The notes: a model not told the origin generated them from the letters alone. Shown: positions 9,194 to 18,877, numbered from the stretch's first letter. The stretch is DNA of 64,000 nucleotides from Altericroceibacterium endophyticum (GCF_009827595.1 NZ_WTYT01000001.1:62001-126000), one strand, 5' to 3'. A program made the numbers and translations.

Positions 9194-10764
9194 GCGGCGG
9201 GGAGTTCCAGAACGAGCCGGGCACCGGGCTGGTTATTGCTGCGTGACTGGGCGGTCAGATGGCCATCATGTGCCTCGGCAATGGTGCGCGCGATGGCGAG
9301 GCCCAGCCCGCTATGATCGCCGAAATTCTCGCTTTCAGGGCGCAGCGAATGAAACCGTTCAAATACCTTGCCGCGCTCGGCTTCGGGAATGCCGGGGCCA
9401 TCATCCACAACCTCAAGCCGGACCATTCCGTCCATCCGGGCCAGTGACAGCGTTATGCTACCCCCGGGCGGGGAGAAGGACACCGCATTTTCGAGCAGGT
9501 TTTCAACCACCCTTTCGATCCTCAGCGGTACGCCAAGCACATCCATATCTCCTGCGCTTTGCTCCATATGGATTTTCAACCCTGCATGACCGCCGCGATC
9601 CTCACGGCTCCGCACAACATTTTCCACCAGCGAGGCCAGATCCACCCGTTCAAAAACGGCCCGGCTCAGTTCTGCATCGATCCTGCTGGCCTCGGCAATT
9701 TCGGTGATCAGCCGGTCTATCCGCCGGACGTCATGCGCCGCGATTTCCATCAACCTGTCGCGCAGGTCGGTATCCTCCACATGGCGCAAGCTTTCCAACG
9801 CACTGCGCAGCGAGGCGAGTGGATTCTTGATTTCATGCGCGACATCGGCGGCGAAGCTTTCACCGGCATCGATCCGCTCTCGCAGAGCGCTCGTCATGTC
9901 GGAAACGGCGCGTGCCAGCAGGCCGATCTCGTCACGCCTTTCGGTCATGCGCGGTACTTCCACGGCGCGTTCCCGGCCCAGCCGAACCCGGACAGTAGCC
10001 CGCACGAGCTGGCGCAGCGGCTTGACGATCGTTCGGGCGAGATAGAGCGATAATTGCACCGAAATGAAAATCGCCAAGGCGGTGATGATGGCAAGCGTCT
10101 GGCGTGCATCGCGCACGTCCTGTGTAATATCGATCGCGTTGCGGGTGATGAGCAGAATTTTGCCATCCGTGCCCATCGGTGCGGCGGCGGTGATCATGGG
10201 CGTTCGGTCCGGCGCATAACGCAGACGCATTTGCGTGCGTTTCCGCGTGCGCGCCTGCACGACTTCTTCAAAATCCTCGGCATTGGCGCCCTCATGCTCC
10301 CGATATGGGGGAATGGGGGCGGCACCGACCATCCAGTCCATCCCGATGTCTAGCAGACGGGCCGTATGTTGATACCAGGGTTCGCTTTGCGGATCGATCA
10401 AGGTGAAGCTGGGCGGGCCCAGTTCAAAACTGTCGAGGAGCAGCGCGCCATCGCGGTCATAGACCCGCAGGCGCAATTGCTGGTCTTGTCCGATTTGCCG
10501 CAGCAGGTCCTCCTGCCGCTCACGGGCAGCGCCCGCGAGGGCATCGGCTGAAATCTGGGCTTCGCTTTGCGCCAGCTGGAAGCGTTCCTCGAGCAATTGC
10601 CGGCGATAGGAATCGAGGAAAAACAGGCCGCCCCCCAGCAGAGCCAGGGCCAGAATATTGACTGCCAGAATACGCGCGGTGAGCGATGCACGGAGCGGGA
10701 AGGCCAGCCGTTCCAGCCGGCGGTGCTGATTAGTCGCCGTCATTGAAACTGTAACCGGCGCCAT
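9190..10764 (-). CDS. ChvG/ExoS-like sensor histidine kinase
   Basis: A sensor of up to 524 residues: membrane segment about 32-50, a periplasmic domain of about 170 residues, a second segment at about 225-243, HAMP linker, HisKA with phosphorylated His310 in [17 protein letters not shown], and HATPase with N, G1 and G2 boxes ([25 protein letters not shown]). It is the ChvG type by context with a ChvI-like regulator, hprK and pckA. The start is uncertain: the ATG at 10764 overlaps the regulator by 35 bp, while an in-frame ATG at 10743 would reduce this to 14 bp. Confidence 0.9.
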   Translation of the reverse strand: MAPVTVSMTATNQHRRLERLAFPLRASLTARILAVNILALALLGGGLFFLDSYRRQLLEERFQLAQSEAQISADALAGAARERQEDLLRQIGQDQQLRLRVYDRDGALLLDSFELGPPSFTLIDPQSEPWYQHTARLLDIGMDWMVGAAPIPPYREHEGANAEDFEEVVQARTRKRTQMRLRYAPDRTPMITAAAPMGTDGKILLITRNAIDITQDVRDARQTLAIITALAIFISVQLSLYLARTIVKPLRQLVRATVRVRLGRERAVEVPRMTERRDEIGLLARAVSDMTSALRERIDAGESFAADVAHEIKNPLASLRSALESLRHVEDTDLRDRLMEIAAHDVRRIDRLITEIAEASRIDAELSRAVFERVDLASLVENVVRSREDRGGHAGLKIHMEQSAGDMDVLGVPLRIERVVENLLENAVSFSPPGGSITLSLARMDGMVRLEVVDDGPGIPEAERGKVFERFHSLRPESENFGDHSGLGLAIARTIAEAHDGHLTAQSRSNNQPGARLVLELPAA

Positions 10765-11506
10765 AGAGCGTTTCTATCGCGCCAAAATCCGGGTCCACGG
10801 CGCGGAATTTACGCCGCAGACGTTTGATATGGCTGTCTACTGTCCGGTCATCGACGAAAATCGTGTCAGGATAGGCGGCATCCATCAATTGATTGCGGCT
10901 TTTGATAACGCCCGGCCGGTGTGCCAGCGTTTCCAGGATCAGGAATTCGGTCACCGTGATGGCAATCTCGCGTCCGTCCCATAAGACATGATGCCGGTCG
11001 GGGTCCATGCTCAGCCGTCCGCGCTCCAGTCTGGGTGTCTGACCATGTTCGGCCGACTGTGACGACGCGGTGGGGGCGGCGAGTGAAACCCGGCGCAATA
11101 TCGCCCGGATACGGGCCACCAGCAGGCGCAGGCTGAATGGTTTGGAAATATAGTCATCCGCGCCGAGAGCGAGTCCGGCCTCCTCGTCCTGTTCATCATC
11201 CTTGCTTGTGAGAAAGATGACCGGGATGTCGGATTTTTCGCGCAAGCGGCGCAGCAATTCCATCCCGTCCAGGCGCGGCATCTTGATATCGCACACGGCC
11301 AGATCGGCAGGATTGTCGATCAGGGCCTTAAGCGCCGCCTCGCCATCGGAATAGACGCGCGTGGCGAAGCCTTCGGCCTGCAAGGCGATGGACAAAGTCG
11401 AGAGGATATTGCGGTCATCATCAACCAGGGCGATAATTAATTGGCGCCCGCCGTCCGAGTCATCAGCCGGTGCCGAAAGCCCTTGAGGGTCTAATTCTCT
11501 CGCCAT
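10730..11506 (-). CDS. ChvI-like OmpR-family response regulator
   Basis: A 258-residue regulator with an N-terminal receiver (acidic pair Asp29/Asp30, phosphoacceptor Asp73 in [11 protein letters not shown], Lys in FLTSKDD) and a C-terminal winged helix with [17 protein letters not shown] and GAGYSF. About 20 extra residues precede the receiver. In Agrobacterium and Sinorhizobium the homologous ChvI responds to acid and envelope stress and lies beside pckA. The same arrangement here supports the ChvI-like assignment. It is the first gene of the probable chvI-chvG-hprK-rapZ-PTS operon. Confidence 0.92.
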   Translation of the reverse strand: MARELDPQGLSAPADDSDGGRQLIIALVDDDRNILSTLSIALQAEGFATRVYSDGEAALKALIDNPADLAVCDIKMPRLDGMELLRRLREKSDIPVIFLTSKDDEQDEEAGLALGADDYISKPFSLRLLVARIRAILRRVSLAAPTASSQSAEHGQTPRLERGRLSMDPDRHHVLWDGREIAITVTEFLILETLAHRPGVIKSRNQLMDAAYPDTIFVDDRTVDSHIKRLRRKFRAVDPDFGAIETLYGAGYSFNDGD

Positions 11507-11630
11507 CCGATACGGTTTCCTGCCGGTGATTGTCTTGGGCTCTCTTTCGCATTTGCGGCCCTGTCTGGCAAATCGGCAAATTTCCCTCGCGCGCTAGCAG
11601 TTGCGGTAAAGCGATGGAATTATTGCGTTA

Positions 11631-11669
11631 CGTTTCAAAAAATTAGAATGAACATTGGCTTCGTTTCAA
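11631..11669. promoter_or_regulatory. direct repeat CGTTTCAA x2 in the chvI/pckA divergent promoter region
   Basis: The 259 bp between the ChvI-like gene and pckA contain no gene. Two identical octamers CGTTTCAA lie at 11631-11638 and 11662-11669, 31 bp apart, near three helical turns. OmpR-family regulators often bind direct repeats, so this is a candidate site for the adjacent ChvI-like regulator. No experimental consensus was checked. Confidence 0.35.
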
Positions 11670-11765
11670 GTCGATTTGACGGTTGAGCCTATCACCCTTA
11701 TGCGCGAGCTTTACCTTCGCCTTGCTGTGCTTTGCGCAGCATCTGGATTTTGTGGGAGATATCCA

Positions 11766-13361
11766 GTGACCAATACGCTTTCTGTGCCTTTGTCTAAACA
11801 AGGTATTAGTACCGATGCCACCATTCTGGCTAATCTCGGTACTTCCGCTCTCGTAGAGAATTCTATTCGTAATGGCGAAGGTCAGCTGGCCAAGGATGGC
11901 CCGCTCGTCGTCAAGACCGGAAAGCATACGGGCCGCTCCGCCAAGGACAAATTTATCGTCCGTGATGCGGAAACGGAAGACACGGTTTGGTGGGGCAAGG
12001 TCAATGTGCCGATGACGCCCGACCACTTTGCCGCACTGAAGGAAGATTTCTTCGCTGAGCTGGCGAAGAAGGACAAACTCTATGTCGCCGATCTGTTCGG
12101 CGGTTCGCAGCCGGAGCACCGGGTCAAAGTCCGCGTGATCAACGAACTGGCATGGCACAATCTGTTCATCCGCACCTTGCTGTGCCGTCCCACGGCGGAC
12201 GAGCTGGATGGGTTCGATCCCGAATATACGATCATCGATCTGCCGACTTTCCAGGCCGACCCTGCGCGTCACGGCACGCGCAGCGAAACGGTCGTCGCGG
12301 TCAATCTCAGCGAAAAGCTGATCCTGATCGGTGGCACCAAATATGCCGGCGAGATGAAGAAGAGCGTCTTCGGTATTCTCAACTATCTCCTGCCAACCAA
12401 GAAGGTGATGCCGATGCATTGCTCCGCCAATATTGGCGATGATGGCAAGACGGCGGTATTTTTCGGCCTGTCCGGCACGGGCAAGACCACGCTGTCCGCC
12501 GATGCCAGCCGCACGCTGATCGGTGATGACGAACATGGCTGGTCCGATACGGCAGTCTTCAATTTCGAAGGCGGCTGCTATGCGAAGATGATCAAGCTTT
12601 CCGAAGAAGCCGAGCCCGAGATTTTCGCCACCACCAAGCGTTTCGGCACGGTGCTCGAAAATGTCGTGATGGATGAAGAAACCCGCACGCTTGATTTCGA
12701 CGACAATTCACTCGCCGAAAACAGCCGTGGTGCTTATCCGATCGACTTCATCCCGAACTCTTCGGACAAGAACCTCGGCCCCGTACCGGCCAATGTGATC
12801 ATGCTGACCGCCGATGCCTTCGGTGTGCTGCCTCCGATTTCGCGTCTCACGCCTGATCAGGCGATGTATCACTTCCTGTCGGGCTACACTGCCAAGGTCG
12901 CGGGTACGGAAATTGGCGTGACCGAACCGGAAGCCACCTTCTCTACCTGCTTCGGTGCGCCTTTCATGCCGCGTCACCCGAGCGTTTACGGCAATCTGCT
13001 GAAAGAACGCATCGCCAAGGGCGGCGTCTCCTGCTGGCTGGTCAACACCGGCTGGACCGGCGGCAAATACGGCACCGGCAAGCGGATGCCGATCAAGGAA
13101 ACACGCGCGCTGCTCAATGCCGCGCTCGATGGTTCTTTGAACGATGTGGAATTCCGCAAGGATCCGAATTTTGGCTTCGAAGTGCCGGTTTCGGTGCCGG
13201 GAGTTGACGATTCGATCCTCGATCCCCGTTCGACCTGGGCGAATAAGGACGAATATGATGCAACGGCGCAGAAGCTGGTGCAGCTCTTCGTTGACAATTT
13301 CGCTGAATTTGAAGCGCATGTCGATGAAGGCGTCCGTCAGGCGGCTCCGCAAAGCGCCTGA
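11766..13361 (+). CDS. pckA: phosphoenolpyruvate carboxykinase (ATP)
   Basis: Converts oxaloacetate and ATP to phosphoenolpyruvate, the entry step of gluconeogenesis. The 531-residue enzyme has the kinase-1a P-loop [11 protein letters not shown] around residue 234, the metal-site block [10 protein letters not shown] just before it, and FEGGCYAK and the C-terminal [13 protein letters not shown]. Homology starts at the GTG at 11766 ([12 protein letters not shown]), preceded by GGGAG; the frame is open 37 codons upstream without resemblance. It is divergent from the chvI-like operon, a neighbourhood kept in many alphaproteobacteria, and ends in a strong terminator. Confidence 0.95.
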   Translation: MTNTLSVPLSKQGISTDATILANLGTSALVENSIRNGEGQLAKDGPLVVKTGKHTGRSAKDKFIVRDAETEDTVWWGKVNVPMTPDHFAALKEDFFAELAKKDKLYVADLFGGSQPEHRVKVRVINELAWHNLFIRTLLCRPTADELDGFDPEYTIIDLPTFQADPARHGTRSETVVAVNLSEKLILIGGTKYAGEMKKSVFGILNYLLPTKKVMPMHCSANIGDDGKTAVFFGLSGTGKTTLSADASRTLIGDDEHGWSDTAVFNFEGGCYAKMIKLSEEAEPEIFATTKRFGTVLENVVMDEETRTLDFDDNSLAENSRGAYPIDFIPNSSDKNLGPVPANVIMLTADAFGVLPPISRLTPDQAMYHFLSGYTAKVAGTEIGVTEPEATFSTCFGAPFMPRHPSVYGNLLKERIAKGGVSCWLVNTGWTGGKYGTGKRMPIKETRALLNAALDGSLNDVEFRKDPNFGFEVPVSVPGVDDSILDPRSTWANKDEYDATAQKLVQLFVDNFAEFEAHVDEGVRQAAPQSA

Positions 13362-13382
13362 TTGTTCGGACTACATTTGTGA

Positions 13383-13422
13383 AAAAAAGGGGGCGGGGCC
13401 GTGGGCTGCCGCCCCCTTTTTT
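13383..13422 (+). terminator. intrinsic terminator after pckA (works on both strands)
   Basis: AAAAAAGGGGGCGG at 13383-13396 pairs with CCGCCCCCTTTTTT at 13409-13422 around a 12-base loop. A-tract and T-tract flank the GC stem symmetrically, so it can end pckA on the plus strand and the marR transcript on the minus strand. Confidence 0.88.
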
Positions 13423-13480
13423 ATATGCAGAACAATCGAAGCGGCGAGGGCGGCAGCGCGAGTTCTGCGCTGATTACCGT

Positions 13481-13927
13481 TTAAACATTGCCCTGCTTTT
13501 CCGGCATTCTGGTTTGTATGACCTTCTGCATCAGCGCGACGAATTGCCGTTTTTCCTCTGCGGTGAGCGCCGCCAGCCGTGCCGCATTCTCTTCCTGCGC
13601 GGCTGCCATGGCCGGGCCGCGCAAGTTGCGGGCACGATCGGTCAGCCAGACGCGCTGAACGCGCCTATCGTTCGGGTCCTTCTTGCGGATAACGAGACCA
13701 TCACGCTCCATACGCGCTAATGTATTGGCCATCGTCGCCTGTTCGATATCGAGCCGCTCGACGAGTTGTTTCTGAGTCAGACCGTCGGTGTCCCACAATT
13801 CCAACAGCGCGGGAAACGTGCCGGTGGTCAGGCCCAGAGGCTTGATCCGCGCGGTCAGGCCATGCGCGAAGATGCGCGCCATGTGGTTCGCGAGATATCC
13901 CGCCGACTGATCCTTCACAAATTCCAT
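13481..13927 (-). CDS. MarR-family transcriptional regulator
   Basis: A 148-residue MarR-type winged helix. The DNA-binding part reads LTQKQLVERLDIEQATMANTLARMERDGLVIRKKDPNDRRVQRVWLTDRA, the classical recognition helix and wing with the DxRR motif. The N-terminal helix contains LANHMARIFAHGL. MarR proteins are usually ligand-responsive autorepressors. The divergent membrane-protein gene, and a perfect inverted repeat between the two starts, suggest it controls that pair. Confidence 0.92.
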   Translation of the reverse strand: MEFVKDQSAGYLANHMARIFAHGLTARIKPLGLTTGTFPALLELWDTDGLTQKQLVERLDIEQATMANTLARMERDGLVIRKKDPNDRRVQRVWLTDRARNLRGPAMAAAQEENAARLAALTAEEKRQFVALMQKVIQTRMPEKQGNV

Positions 13928-13967
13928 GGCGGATTCTTAGCACTTGCATAGCTCGCTATTCAAGTAT

Positions 13968-13985
13968 TATATAGCTGACTATATA
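13968..13985. promoter_or_regulatory. candidate MarR operator (inverted repeat)
   Basis: TATATAG (13968-13974), CTGA, CTATATA (13979-13985): a perfect 7-bp inverted repeat with a 4-bp spacer, midway between the divergent marR (start 13927) and membrane protein (start 14013). Size and position fit a MarR dimer site overlapping both promoters. Confidence 0.55.
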
Positions 13986-14012
13986 TTAATTGTCAGCTTG
14001 AGGAATTCCGTC

Positions 14013-14471
14013 ATGGCCAAGATCATTCATCCTATCGCCGGCATCGTTGCACTGATGACGATCCTGAGCTTCTGGCTCTCTACTCTCTGGAGTGAGGCAT
14101 TTGGCGGAGAACAGGCTGTAACGACGGTCAAGACGCTGATTCCCTACGGATTTTTCCTTTTGGTTCCTGCGCTGATGGCAGTGGGTGGGTCGGGATTTCG
14201 GTTGGGCAAACGCATGCGCGGTCCGTTGGTCAGCGCCAAGAAGAAGCGGATGCCCTTCATTGCTGCCAACGGCATCCTGATCCTGATTCCCTCCGCTCTC
14301 TATTTATCGTCCAAGGCGCAGGCAGGCGCGTTCGACATGAGCTTCTATGGGGTGCAGGCCATTGAGTTGGTGGCGGGTGCCGTCAATATCACCTTGCTGG
14401 GGCTTAACATGCGCGATGGGCTGCGCTTGTCACGCCGGCGGGCAGGGCATCCTCACGCCAATCGCGCATAA
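14013..14471 (+). CDS. four-helix membrane protein divergent from marR
   Basis: A 152-residue protein with four predicted membrane segments (about 7-23, 44-60, 85-101 and 113-133) and a basic C-terminal tail. I do not recognise a named family. It starts at an ATG with GAGGAA about 8 bp upstream; homology-free sequence precedes it. Position across the candidate operator from the MarR gene suggests it is the regulated target, possibly an envelope or stress membrane protein. Confidence 0.72.
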   Translation: MAKIIHPIAGIVALMTILSFWLSTLWSEAFGGEQAVTTVKTLIPYGFFLLVPALMAVGGSGFRLGKRMRGPLVSAKKKRMPFIAANGILILIPSALYLSSKAQAGAFDMSFYGVQAIELVAGAVNITLLGLNMRDGLRLSRRRAGHPHANRA

Positions 14472-14615
14472 GGCGCATTCTGTCAGGGAAGGTCTTCGCC
14501 GCCGTGTTTTCTGGCCGTTCGGGGGATAGATTTTCGGCAGTGACTTTGCCGGTAATGTCACCTTGCCATTGGAGCGGGGCTTCGAGCATCCTAAATGGCT
14601 ACTGAAGGAGACCGA

Positions 14616-14942
14616 ATGATGAGTATGTTTGACGGAATATTGGGCAATATCGCGGCGGCACCGGATGATGTGCGCAATCTGGCGCATAAGATCGGGATCG
14701 AACCCGAAGTCGCGGAACGCGCGATCGCGGTGCTGGCACAGATGCATCAGAAACAAGGAGATACTGTGGAAGGCGCGGCGGCCGAAACCGGTCTGTCACC
14801 TGATATTCTGCGTCAGATTATCGCCGCGATCGGCGGTGAAGGCTCTCTGATGCAATTTGCCTCGATGTTTGATCAGGATGGCGACGGCAATCCATTCGAC
14901 GATCTCGGCGGACTTACACAGGGTCTGTTCGGCAAAAAATAA
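14616..14942 (+). CDS. small protein with EF-hand-like calcium loop
   Basis: A 108-residue cytosolic-looking protein (no signal or membrane segment). The N-terminal 85 residues are helical and contain AAAETGLSPDILRQIIAAIGG, resembling DUF937-like helical repeats. The C-terminal part carries FDQDGDGNPFDDLGGL, whose acidic spacing (D-x-D-x-D-G then D-D) matches a calcium-binding EF-hand or dockerin loop. AAGGAG lies 5 bp before the ATG at 14616. Function unknown. Confidence 0.72.
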   Translation: MMSMFDGILGNIAAAPDDVRNLAHKIGIEPEVAERAIAVLAQMHQKQGDTVEGAAAETGLSPDILRQIIAAIGGEGSLMQFASMFDQDGDGNPFDDLGGLTQGLFGKK

Positions 14943-15001
14943 GCCAATGACTTGGTCGGGCAGCCGGGGCATGCGTGCCCCGGCGCCTCTCATAATTCTT
15001 C

Positions 15002-16846
15002 CTATCCAGCCGAAGCGATGTAGCGGCCGACATTCTTGGCCAGCACATCCAGTGGCACATTGCCGCCCAGAACCACGGCGTCGTTAAAGCCCTTTATGTC
15101 ATAGGCGCTGCCCATGGTCTCAGCGGCGAGCGCGCGCTGGCGCAGGATTTCGTTCTGGCCGATCTTGTAACCGCAGGCCTGACCTGGCCAGCTGCAATAG
15201 CGCTCCACTTCGCTGATGATTTCCTCAGGACTGTCGCCATTGCGTTCGACAAAAAAGCGGATGCCTTCTTCGCGCGTCCAGCGCTTGGCATGCAGCCCGG
15301 TATCGACCACCAGCCGGCAGGCGCGGAATGCCTGATCCTGAAGATATCCCAGCTTCCAGGCGGGATGCTCGGCATAAGCGCCCAATTCATCCGCCAGCTT
15401 CTCCGCATACAGAGCCCAGCCTTCGGAATAGGCATTGAAGGCGAGGATCGAACGGATCAGCGGCAATTGATTGGCATATTCCCCCTGCCACACATGGCCC
15501 GGAATCGTTTCATGATGGACCAAGGTGGGCAGTGTATAGCGGCGATGGAGATCGGTGGTGCGCAGATTGATCCACATCTTGCCCGGAATGGTGCCATCCT
15601 TCGATCCTGCCCCGCCATAGGCCGTCGGTGCACCGGGCTCTTCGGCAGGGGGCAGCCGGCGAACCTCGAGATTGGGATCGACCAGAGTGTTGAACGCGCG
15701 CGGCATTTGCGCGGTGATCCAGTCAATCCGTTCCTTAATAAACTCCATGATTTGCGCACGGCCCGGATCGCCCTCTGCAAATTTAAAGCGTGGATCTTCC
15801 GCCAGCGCGGTCATGCGCGTGCCGACCGGACCCTCAGTATAGCCGAGATCGCGCAGGATCGGCTCCATCTCACCGTGGATTTCGGCCAGCTGCTCCAGAC
15901 CCACGGCATGGATTTCATCCGCAGACATTTGCGTTGTGGTGCTGGCGCGCAAGGCCCAATCATACCATTCATCGCCGCCTGGCTGTGCCCACATCCCTGC
16001 ATCCTGCGTGGCGAGACTGCGTTGGCGCTTCAGCTCGGCGAGTTGTGCCGCCAAGGCATCGGCGATCGGTCCGCTGGCAAGAGCCGCCGCCTGCGCGCTC
16101 CAATTCCCGGGGATATTCTGCGTCCGGTCGGCAATGCTATCCACCAGTGATCCGCCGGCCTGGGCATCGGCCAGTGTGCGTTCCATTTGCGGGATGGCCT
16201 TGTCGAGCAGGAAGGCGGGCGGCACCACGCCCATTTCGCGTGCGGCGGAAATCCGCACAAGCTCGCCCTGCAGCACGGCAGGAATTTGCTCCAGCCGCGC
16301 AATATAGGCCTCCGCATCAGAGCGGTCCCGCACCGGATGGTCAGCATCCATAAAGCGCGGCAAATCGATATAGGCGCCGACATTCTGGATCACGACATAG
16401 GGGGCATTGCGCCAGCCGCCGACCGAGACATCGCCATAGGGCAGGGCAAACCCATCGAGCGATGTAGAATAGCAGCTGTCGATCACATCGAAGCTGGTGC
16501 GCGTCACTGGATCGAGCGCCTCGCGGTCAACCGCGCGGACGCGCGCAAGATCCTGCCGCAGCGTTGCCGCCAGTGCAGCCTGCCCGGAAGGGGAGGCATC
16601 GCTCAACTGGCTGCGTAGCGCGGCATGCTCGCCCTTATCGACGCCCATGGCAGTGGCGCTGGTCGGCATGTGCTGCAGCAGGTTCCACGCCACATCATCA
16701 AGCAGCGCATCGGCGGAGGCGGGCGGTGCCGACACCAGATTGCCGGCGCTCTGGCGCATACAGCCGGGCAGGATGGAAAGAGACGCGCCTGCACCCAATA
16801 AGGAAAGCGTGGCACGGCGGGAGAAAGTTGCTGATGAAATCGTCAT
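15002..16846 (-). CDS. DUF885 family exported hydrolase
   Basis: A 614-residue protein of the DUF885 family, thought to be metallopeptidase-like. The N-terminus has a Tat-like motif SRRATLSLLGAG followed by a lipobox LPGC near residue 29, so it is likely exported and lipidated. The conserved metal motif HHETIPGHVWQGE (HExxxGH) is present, with a downstream NAYSEGWALYAEKLADELG block and CRLVVDTGLH. Length fits the family. It stands alone, with a short terminal gap from the EF-hand-like gene. Confidence 0.88.
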   Translation of the reverse strand: MTISSATFSRRATLSLLGAGASLSILPGCMRQSAGNLVSAPPASADALLDDVAWNLLQHMPTSATAMGVDKGEHAALRSQLSDASPSGQAALAATLRQDLARVRAVDREALDPVTRTSFDVIDSCYSTSLDGFALPYGDVSVGGWRNAPYVVIQNVGAYIDLPRFMDADHPVRDRSDAEAYIARLEQIPAVLQGELVRISAAREMGVVPPAFLLDKAIPQMERTLADAQAGGSLVDSIADRTQNIPGNWSAQAAALASGPIADALAAQLAELKRQRSLATQDAGMWAQPGGDEWYDWALRASTTTQMSADEIHAVGLEQLAEIHGEMEPILRDLGYTEGPVGTRMTALAEDPRFKFAEGDPGRAQIMEFIKERIDWITAQMPRAFNTLVDPNLEVRRLPPAEEPGAPTAYGGAGSKDGTIPGKMWINLRTTDLHRRYTLPTLVHHETIPGHVWQGEYANQLPLIRSILAFNAYSEGWALYAEKLADELGAYAEHPAWKLGYLQDQAFRACRLVVDTGLHAKRWTREEGIRFFVERNGDSPEEIISEVERYCSWPGQACGYKIGQNEILRQRALAAETMGSAYDIKGFNDAVVLGGNVPLDVLAKNVGRYIASAG

Positions 16847-16947
16847 GCCCTTTTCTGCGCGTGCGGCCCGCGCAAGGTCAATAAAAATAACAGGCCAGGT
16901 TTTTAAGGGTCTTTTCCCTTCCGCATGGCGGGCCTAAAGCTGCGTCC

Positions 16948-17178
16948 ATGGATATGGCTCTGTCTCTGCTGGTTTTCACCGCTCTCGTTTTGCTGGCCGG
17001 TGCGGCCTATCTCTGGCGCCGCGGCGGCGCGATGAAGCAGGTCTGGCTGATGCTGGTGCTGGCGCTGGTGATGATCGTCAATGTCGCCATCTGGACCTTG
17101 CCCAATGCCGAAGGCGAAAATCTGCTCGACATGTCGGAGCAGATAGAGGCGGGTGATCCTTCCGGAGCGCAGATCTGA
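16948..17178 (+). CDS. small two-helix membrane protein
   Basis: A 76-residue protein with two hydrophobic segments (about 4-22 and 32-50) joined by the basic loop LWRRGGAMKQ, ending in an acidic tail. I do not recognise a family. It lies alone between the divergent DUF885 gene and the convergent TonB-like gene. Codon use and hydrophobicity look genuine; a second ATG two codons in is an equally possible start. Confidence 0.65.
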   Translation: MDMALSLLVFTALVLLAGAAYLWRRGGAMKQVWLMLVLALVMIVNVAIWTLPNAEGENLLDMSEQIEAGDPSGAQI

Positions 17179-17214
17179 ACGCCGGAAGGATCGGTTACCT
17201 CTGCGGCTTCAATC

Positions 17215-17892
17215 TCAGTCGGGGATCGTCCAGCGAATCCGGCTGCTATAGGTGCCGACCACTTTCGCGCCGCTGTCATTCTTCGCCGGGTTGAAGCGCG
17301 CACGCCGCGTCACATTGTCGCAGGTCGCCTTGTCGAGCAGCGCATGGCCGCTGGATGCGGTGATTTCGCAGGATCGCACCTTGCCATCGCTGCCCACCAC
17401 CACGCGGAATGAAGCAACCCCTTCCTGTCCTTCACGCAAGGCGCGCGAGGGGTAGTCATTTGGTGTCGCCCAGCTGCCCGGATTATTGCGCGGGCTGGCC
17501 GCTTCGGGGGTGGCGGCCGGTGTGACCGAGGGGCTGGGGGAAGGCACCGCCGGCGGCAGCACCTTGGGCACTACAGGCCCGATATCGGTCAGCGGTTCGA
17601 AGGGTTCGAGCGTCAGATCGGGCTGCGGCGGGGTGAGCGGAAAGGCCGGGCTGGGGGCCATCGGCGGATTTGCCGCCGCTTCATTGGCCGGAGCCGGCTC
17701 TGGCACGATTTCGGGCGGCGGCGGAGGATCGAGCGGCATGATGGTCGCCTCTATACGCGGCATCACCTTGTCCACCATATCGGCGGCGAGGCCTGTAACC
17801 AGTGCATAGCCGATGACCGCATGAATACCGCCGACTGCAACGAGTGCCGTGAAGCGGCGCGAATTATTCACCTTTTGTTCCGCATATGTCAT
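17215..17892 (-). CDS. TonB-family energy transducer
   Basis: A 225-residue protein with one N-terminal membrane segment (about 15-35), a long proline-rich periplasmic region (about 45-135: PPPPPEIVPEPAP and PPAVPSPSPS) and a C-terminal TonB domain with YPSRALREGQEGVASFRVVVGSDGKV and RRARFNPA. It should couple the proton motive force to outer-membrane receptors. ExbB/ExbD and a receptor are not adjacent. Two cysteines in the C-terminal domain (CEITASSG and TCDNV) may form a disulfide. Confidence 0.9.
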   Translation of the reverse strand: MTYAEQKVNNSRRFTALVAVGGIHAVIGYALVTGLAADMVDKVMPRIEATIMPLDPPPPPEIVPEPAPANEAAANPPMAPSPAFPLTPPQPDLTLEPFEPLTDIGPVVPKVLPPAVPSPSPSVTPAATPEAASPRNNPGSWATPNDYPSRALREGQEGVASFRVVVGSDGKVRSCEITASSGHALLDKATCDNVTRRARFNPAKNDSGAKVVGTYSSRIRWTIPD

Positions 17893-18005
17893 GCTCTTAT
17901 CCTCTCTTATACATTCACTCTCCGATAAAAATCCGGCTCGCCGCTTTGCGCATTCTCTTTGCCGGACTGTATTTAATTTTACACGCTTATGCGGGGCCGC
18001 GCTAC

Positions 18006-18035
18006 AAAAAAGGGCCGCCAGACGGGCGACCCTTT
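18006..18035 (-). terminator. intrinsic terminator of the alpha/beta hydrolase gene
   Basis: On the minus strand AAAGGG-x-CGCC pairs with GGCG-x-CCCTTT and runs into six T residues (18006-18011 as A on the plus strand). It lies 24 bp after the hydrolase stop. A near-identical terminator follows atpC at 47393-47422. Confidence 0.8.
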
Positions 18036-18058
18036 GAAAATTTATCTTGTTTGATCAA

Positions 18059-18715
18059 TCACTTGATTTCGCATTTGGGATCAAGTCTGAAGTCCAGATA
18101 CTTGTCCACCGACCCCATCAACTCCTCGATTTCATTTTCGAAGAAGTGGTTGGCCTTGGAAATTTCATCGTGATGAATGGTGATGTGCTTCTGGGTGCGC
18201 AGCTTGTCGACCAGCTTCTGCACAGCGGCCGGCTGAACCACCGTGTCCGACTTGCCCTGAATGATGATCCCGCTTGCCGGGCAGGGGGCCAGGAACGAGA
18301 AATCATACATGTTGGCGGGCGGTGCGATCGAGATGAAGCCGCGAATTTCCGGACGCCGCATCAGCAATTGCATGCCGATCAGCGCGCCGAAACTGACCCC
18401 GGCGATCCAGGTCTGCTGCGCTTCGGGGTGGATCGATTGGACCCAGTCTAGCGCCGATGCCGCATCGGACAATTCGCCAACGCCATTGTCGAAACTGCCC
18501 TGGCTGCGGCCGACACCGCGGAAGTTGAAACGCAAAGTGGCAAAGCCGCGATCGGTGAAGGTCTTGTACAAACGCTGCACGATCCGGTCGTTCATCGTCC
18601 CGCCGCCTTGCGAATGGGGATGAAGGATCATGGCCACGGGGGCGCGTGGACGCGGAGCCGGTTTGAAACGACCTTCAAGGCGGCCTTCGGGACCGGGAAA
18701 AATGACGGAGGGCAT
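18059..18715 (-). CDS. alpha/beta hydrolase
   Basis: A 218-residue serine-hydrolase-fold protein. The oxyanion strand AMILHPHSQGGGTMND, the nucleophile elbow GVSFGALIGMQ (Ser in G-x-S-x-G), an acid region (IIQGKSDTVVQ) and a late His (HHDEISKANHFFENE) are all present. Substrate unknown. The ATG at 18715 (MPSVIFPGPEGRLEG) matches the usual start; the 28-codon upstream extension looks non-coding. It is divergent from the cysteine desulfurase operon. Confidence 0.85.
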   Translation of the reverse strand: MPSVIFPGPEGRLEGRFKPAPRPRAPVAMILHPHSQGGGTMNDRIVQRLYKTFTDRGFATLRFNFRGVGRSQGSFDNGVGELSDAASALDWVQSIHPEAQQTWIAGVSFGALIGMQLLMRRPEIRGFISIAPPANMYDFSFLAPCPASGIIIQGKSDTVVQPAAVQKLVDKLRTQKHITIHHDEISKANHFFENEIEELMGSVDKYLDFRLDPKCEIK

Positions 18716-18877
18716 ATGCGTCTCTCGAACAATGAGTGGGAAGCGCGGGTGGCGCAATAAATGGTGCAGGCTATATAGGGCTTGCAGCGTTTTTCGCAAT
18801 TACAGAAAACAAATTTAAGCGCGCCGCTCTGACAGGGGCGCGGGAGGCCAAACGGCCCAGGAAGGCAAGCAGTCTAG

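Noticed and set aside
11655-11765. A 37-codon N-terminal extension of PckA
   Set aside because: It shows no resemblance to the enzyme family; homology begins at the GTG at 11766, which has a ribosome binding site. The extension overlaps the CGTTTCAA repeats.
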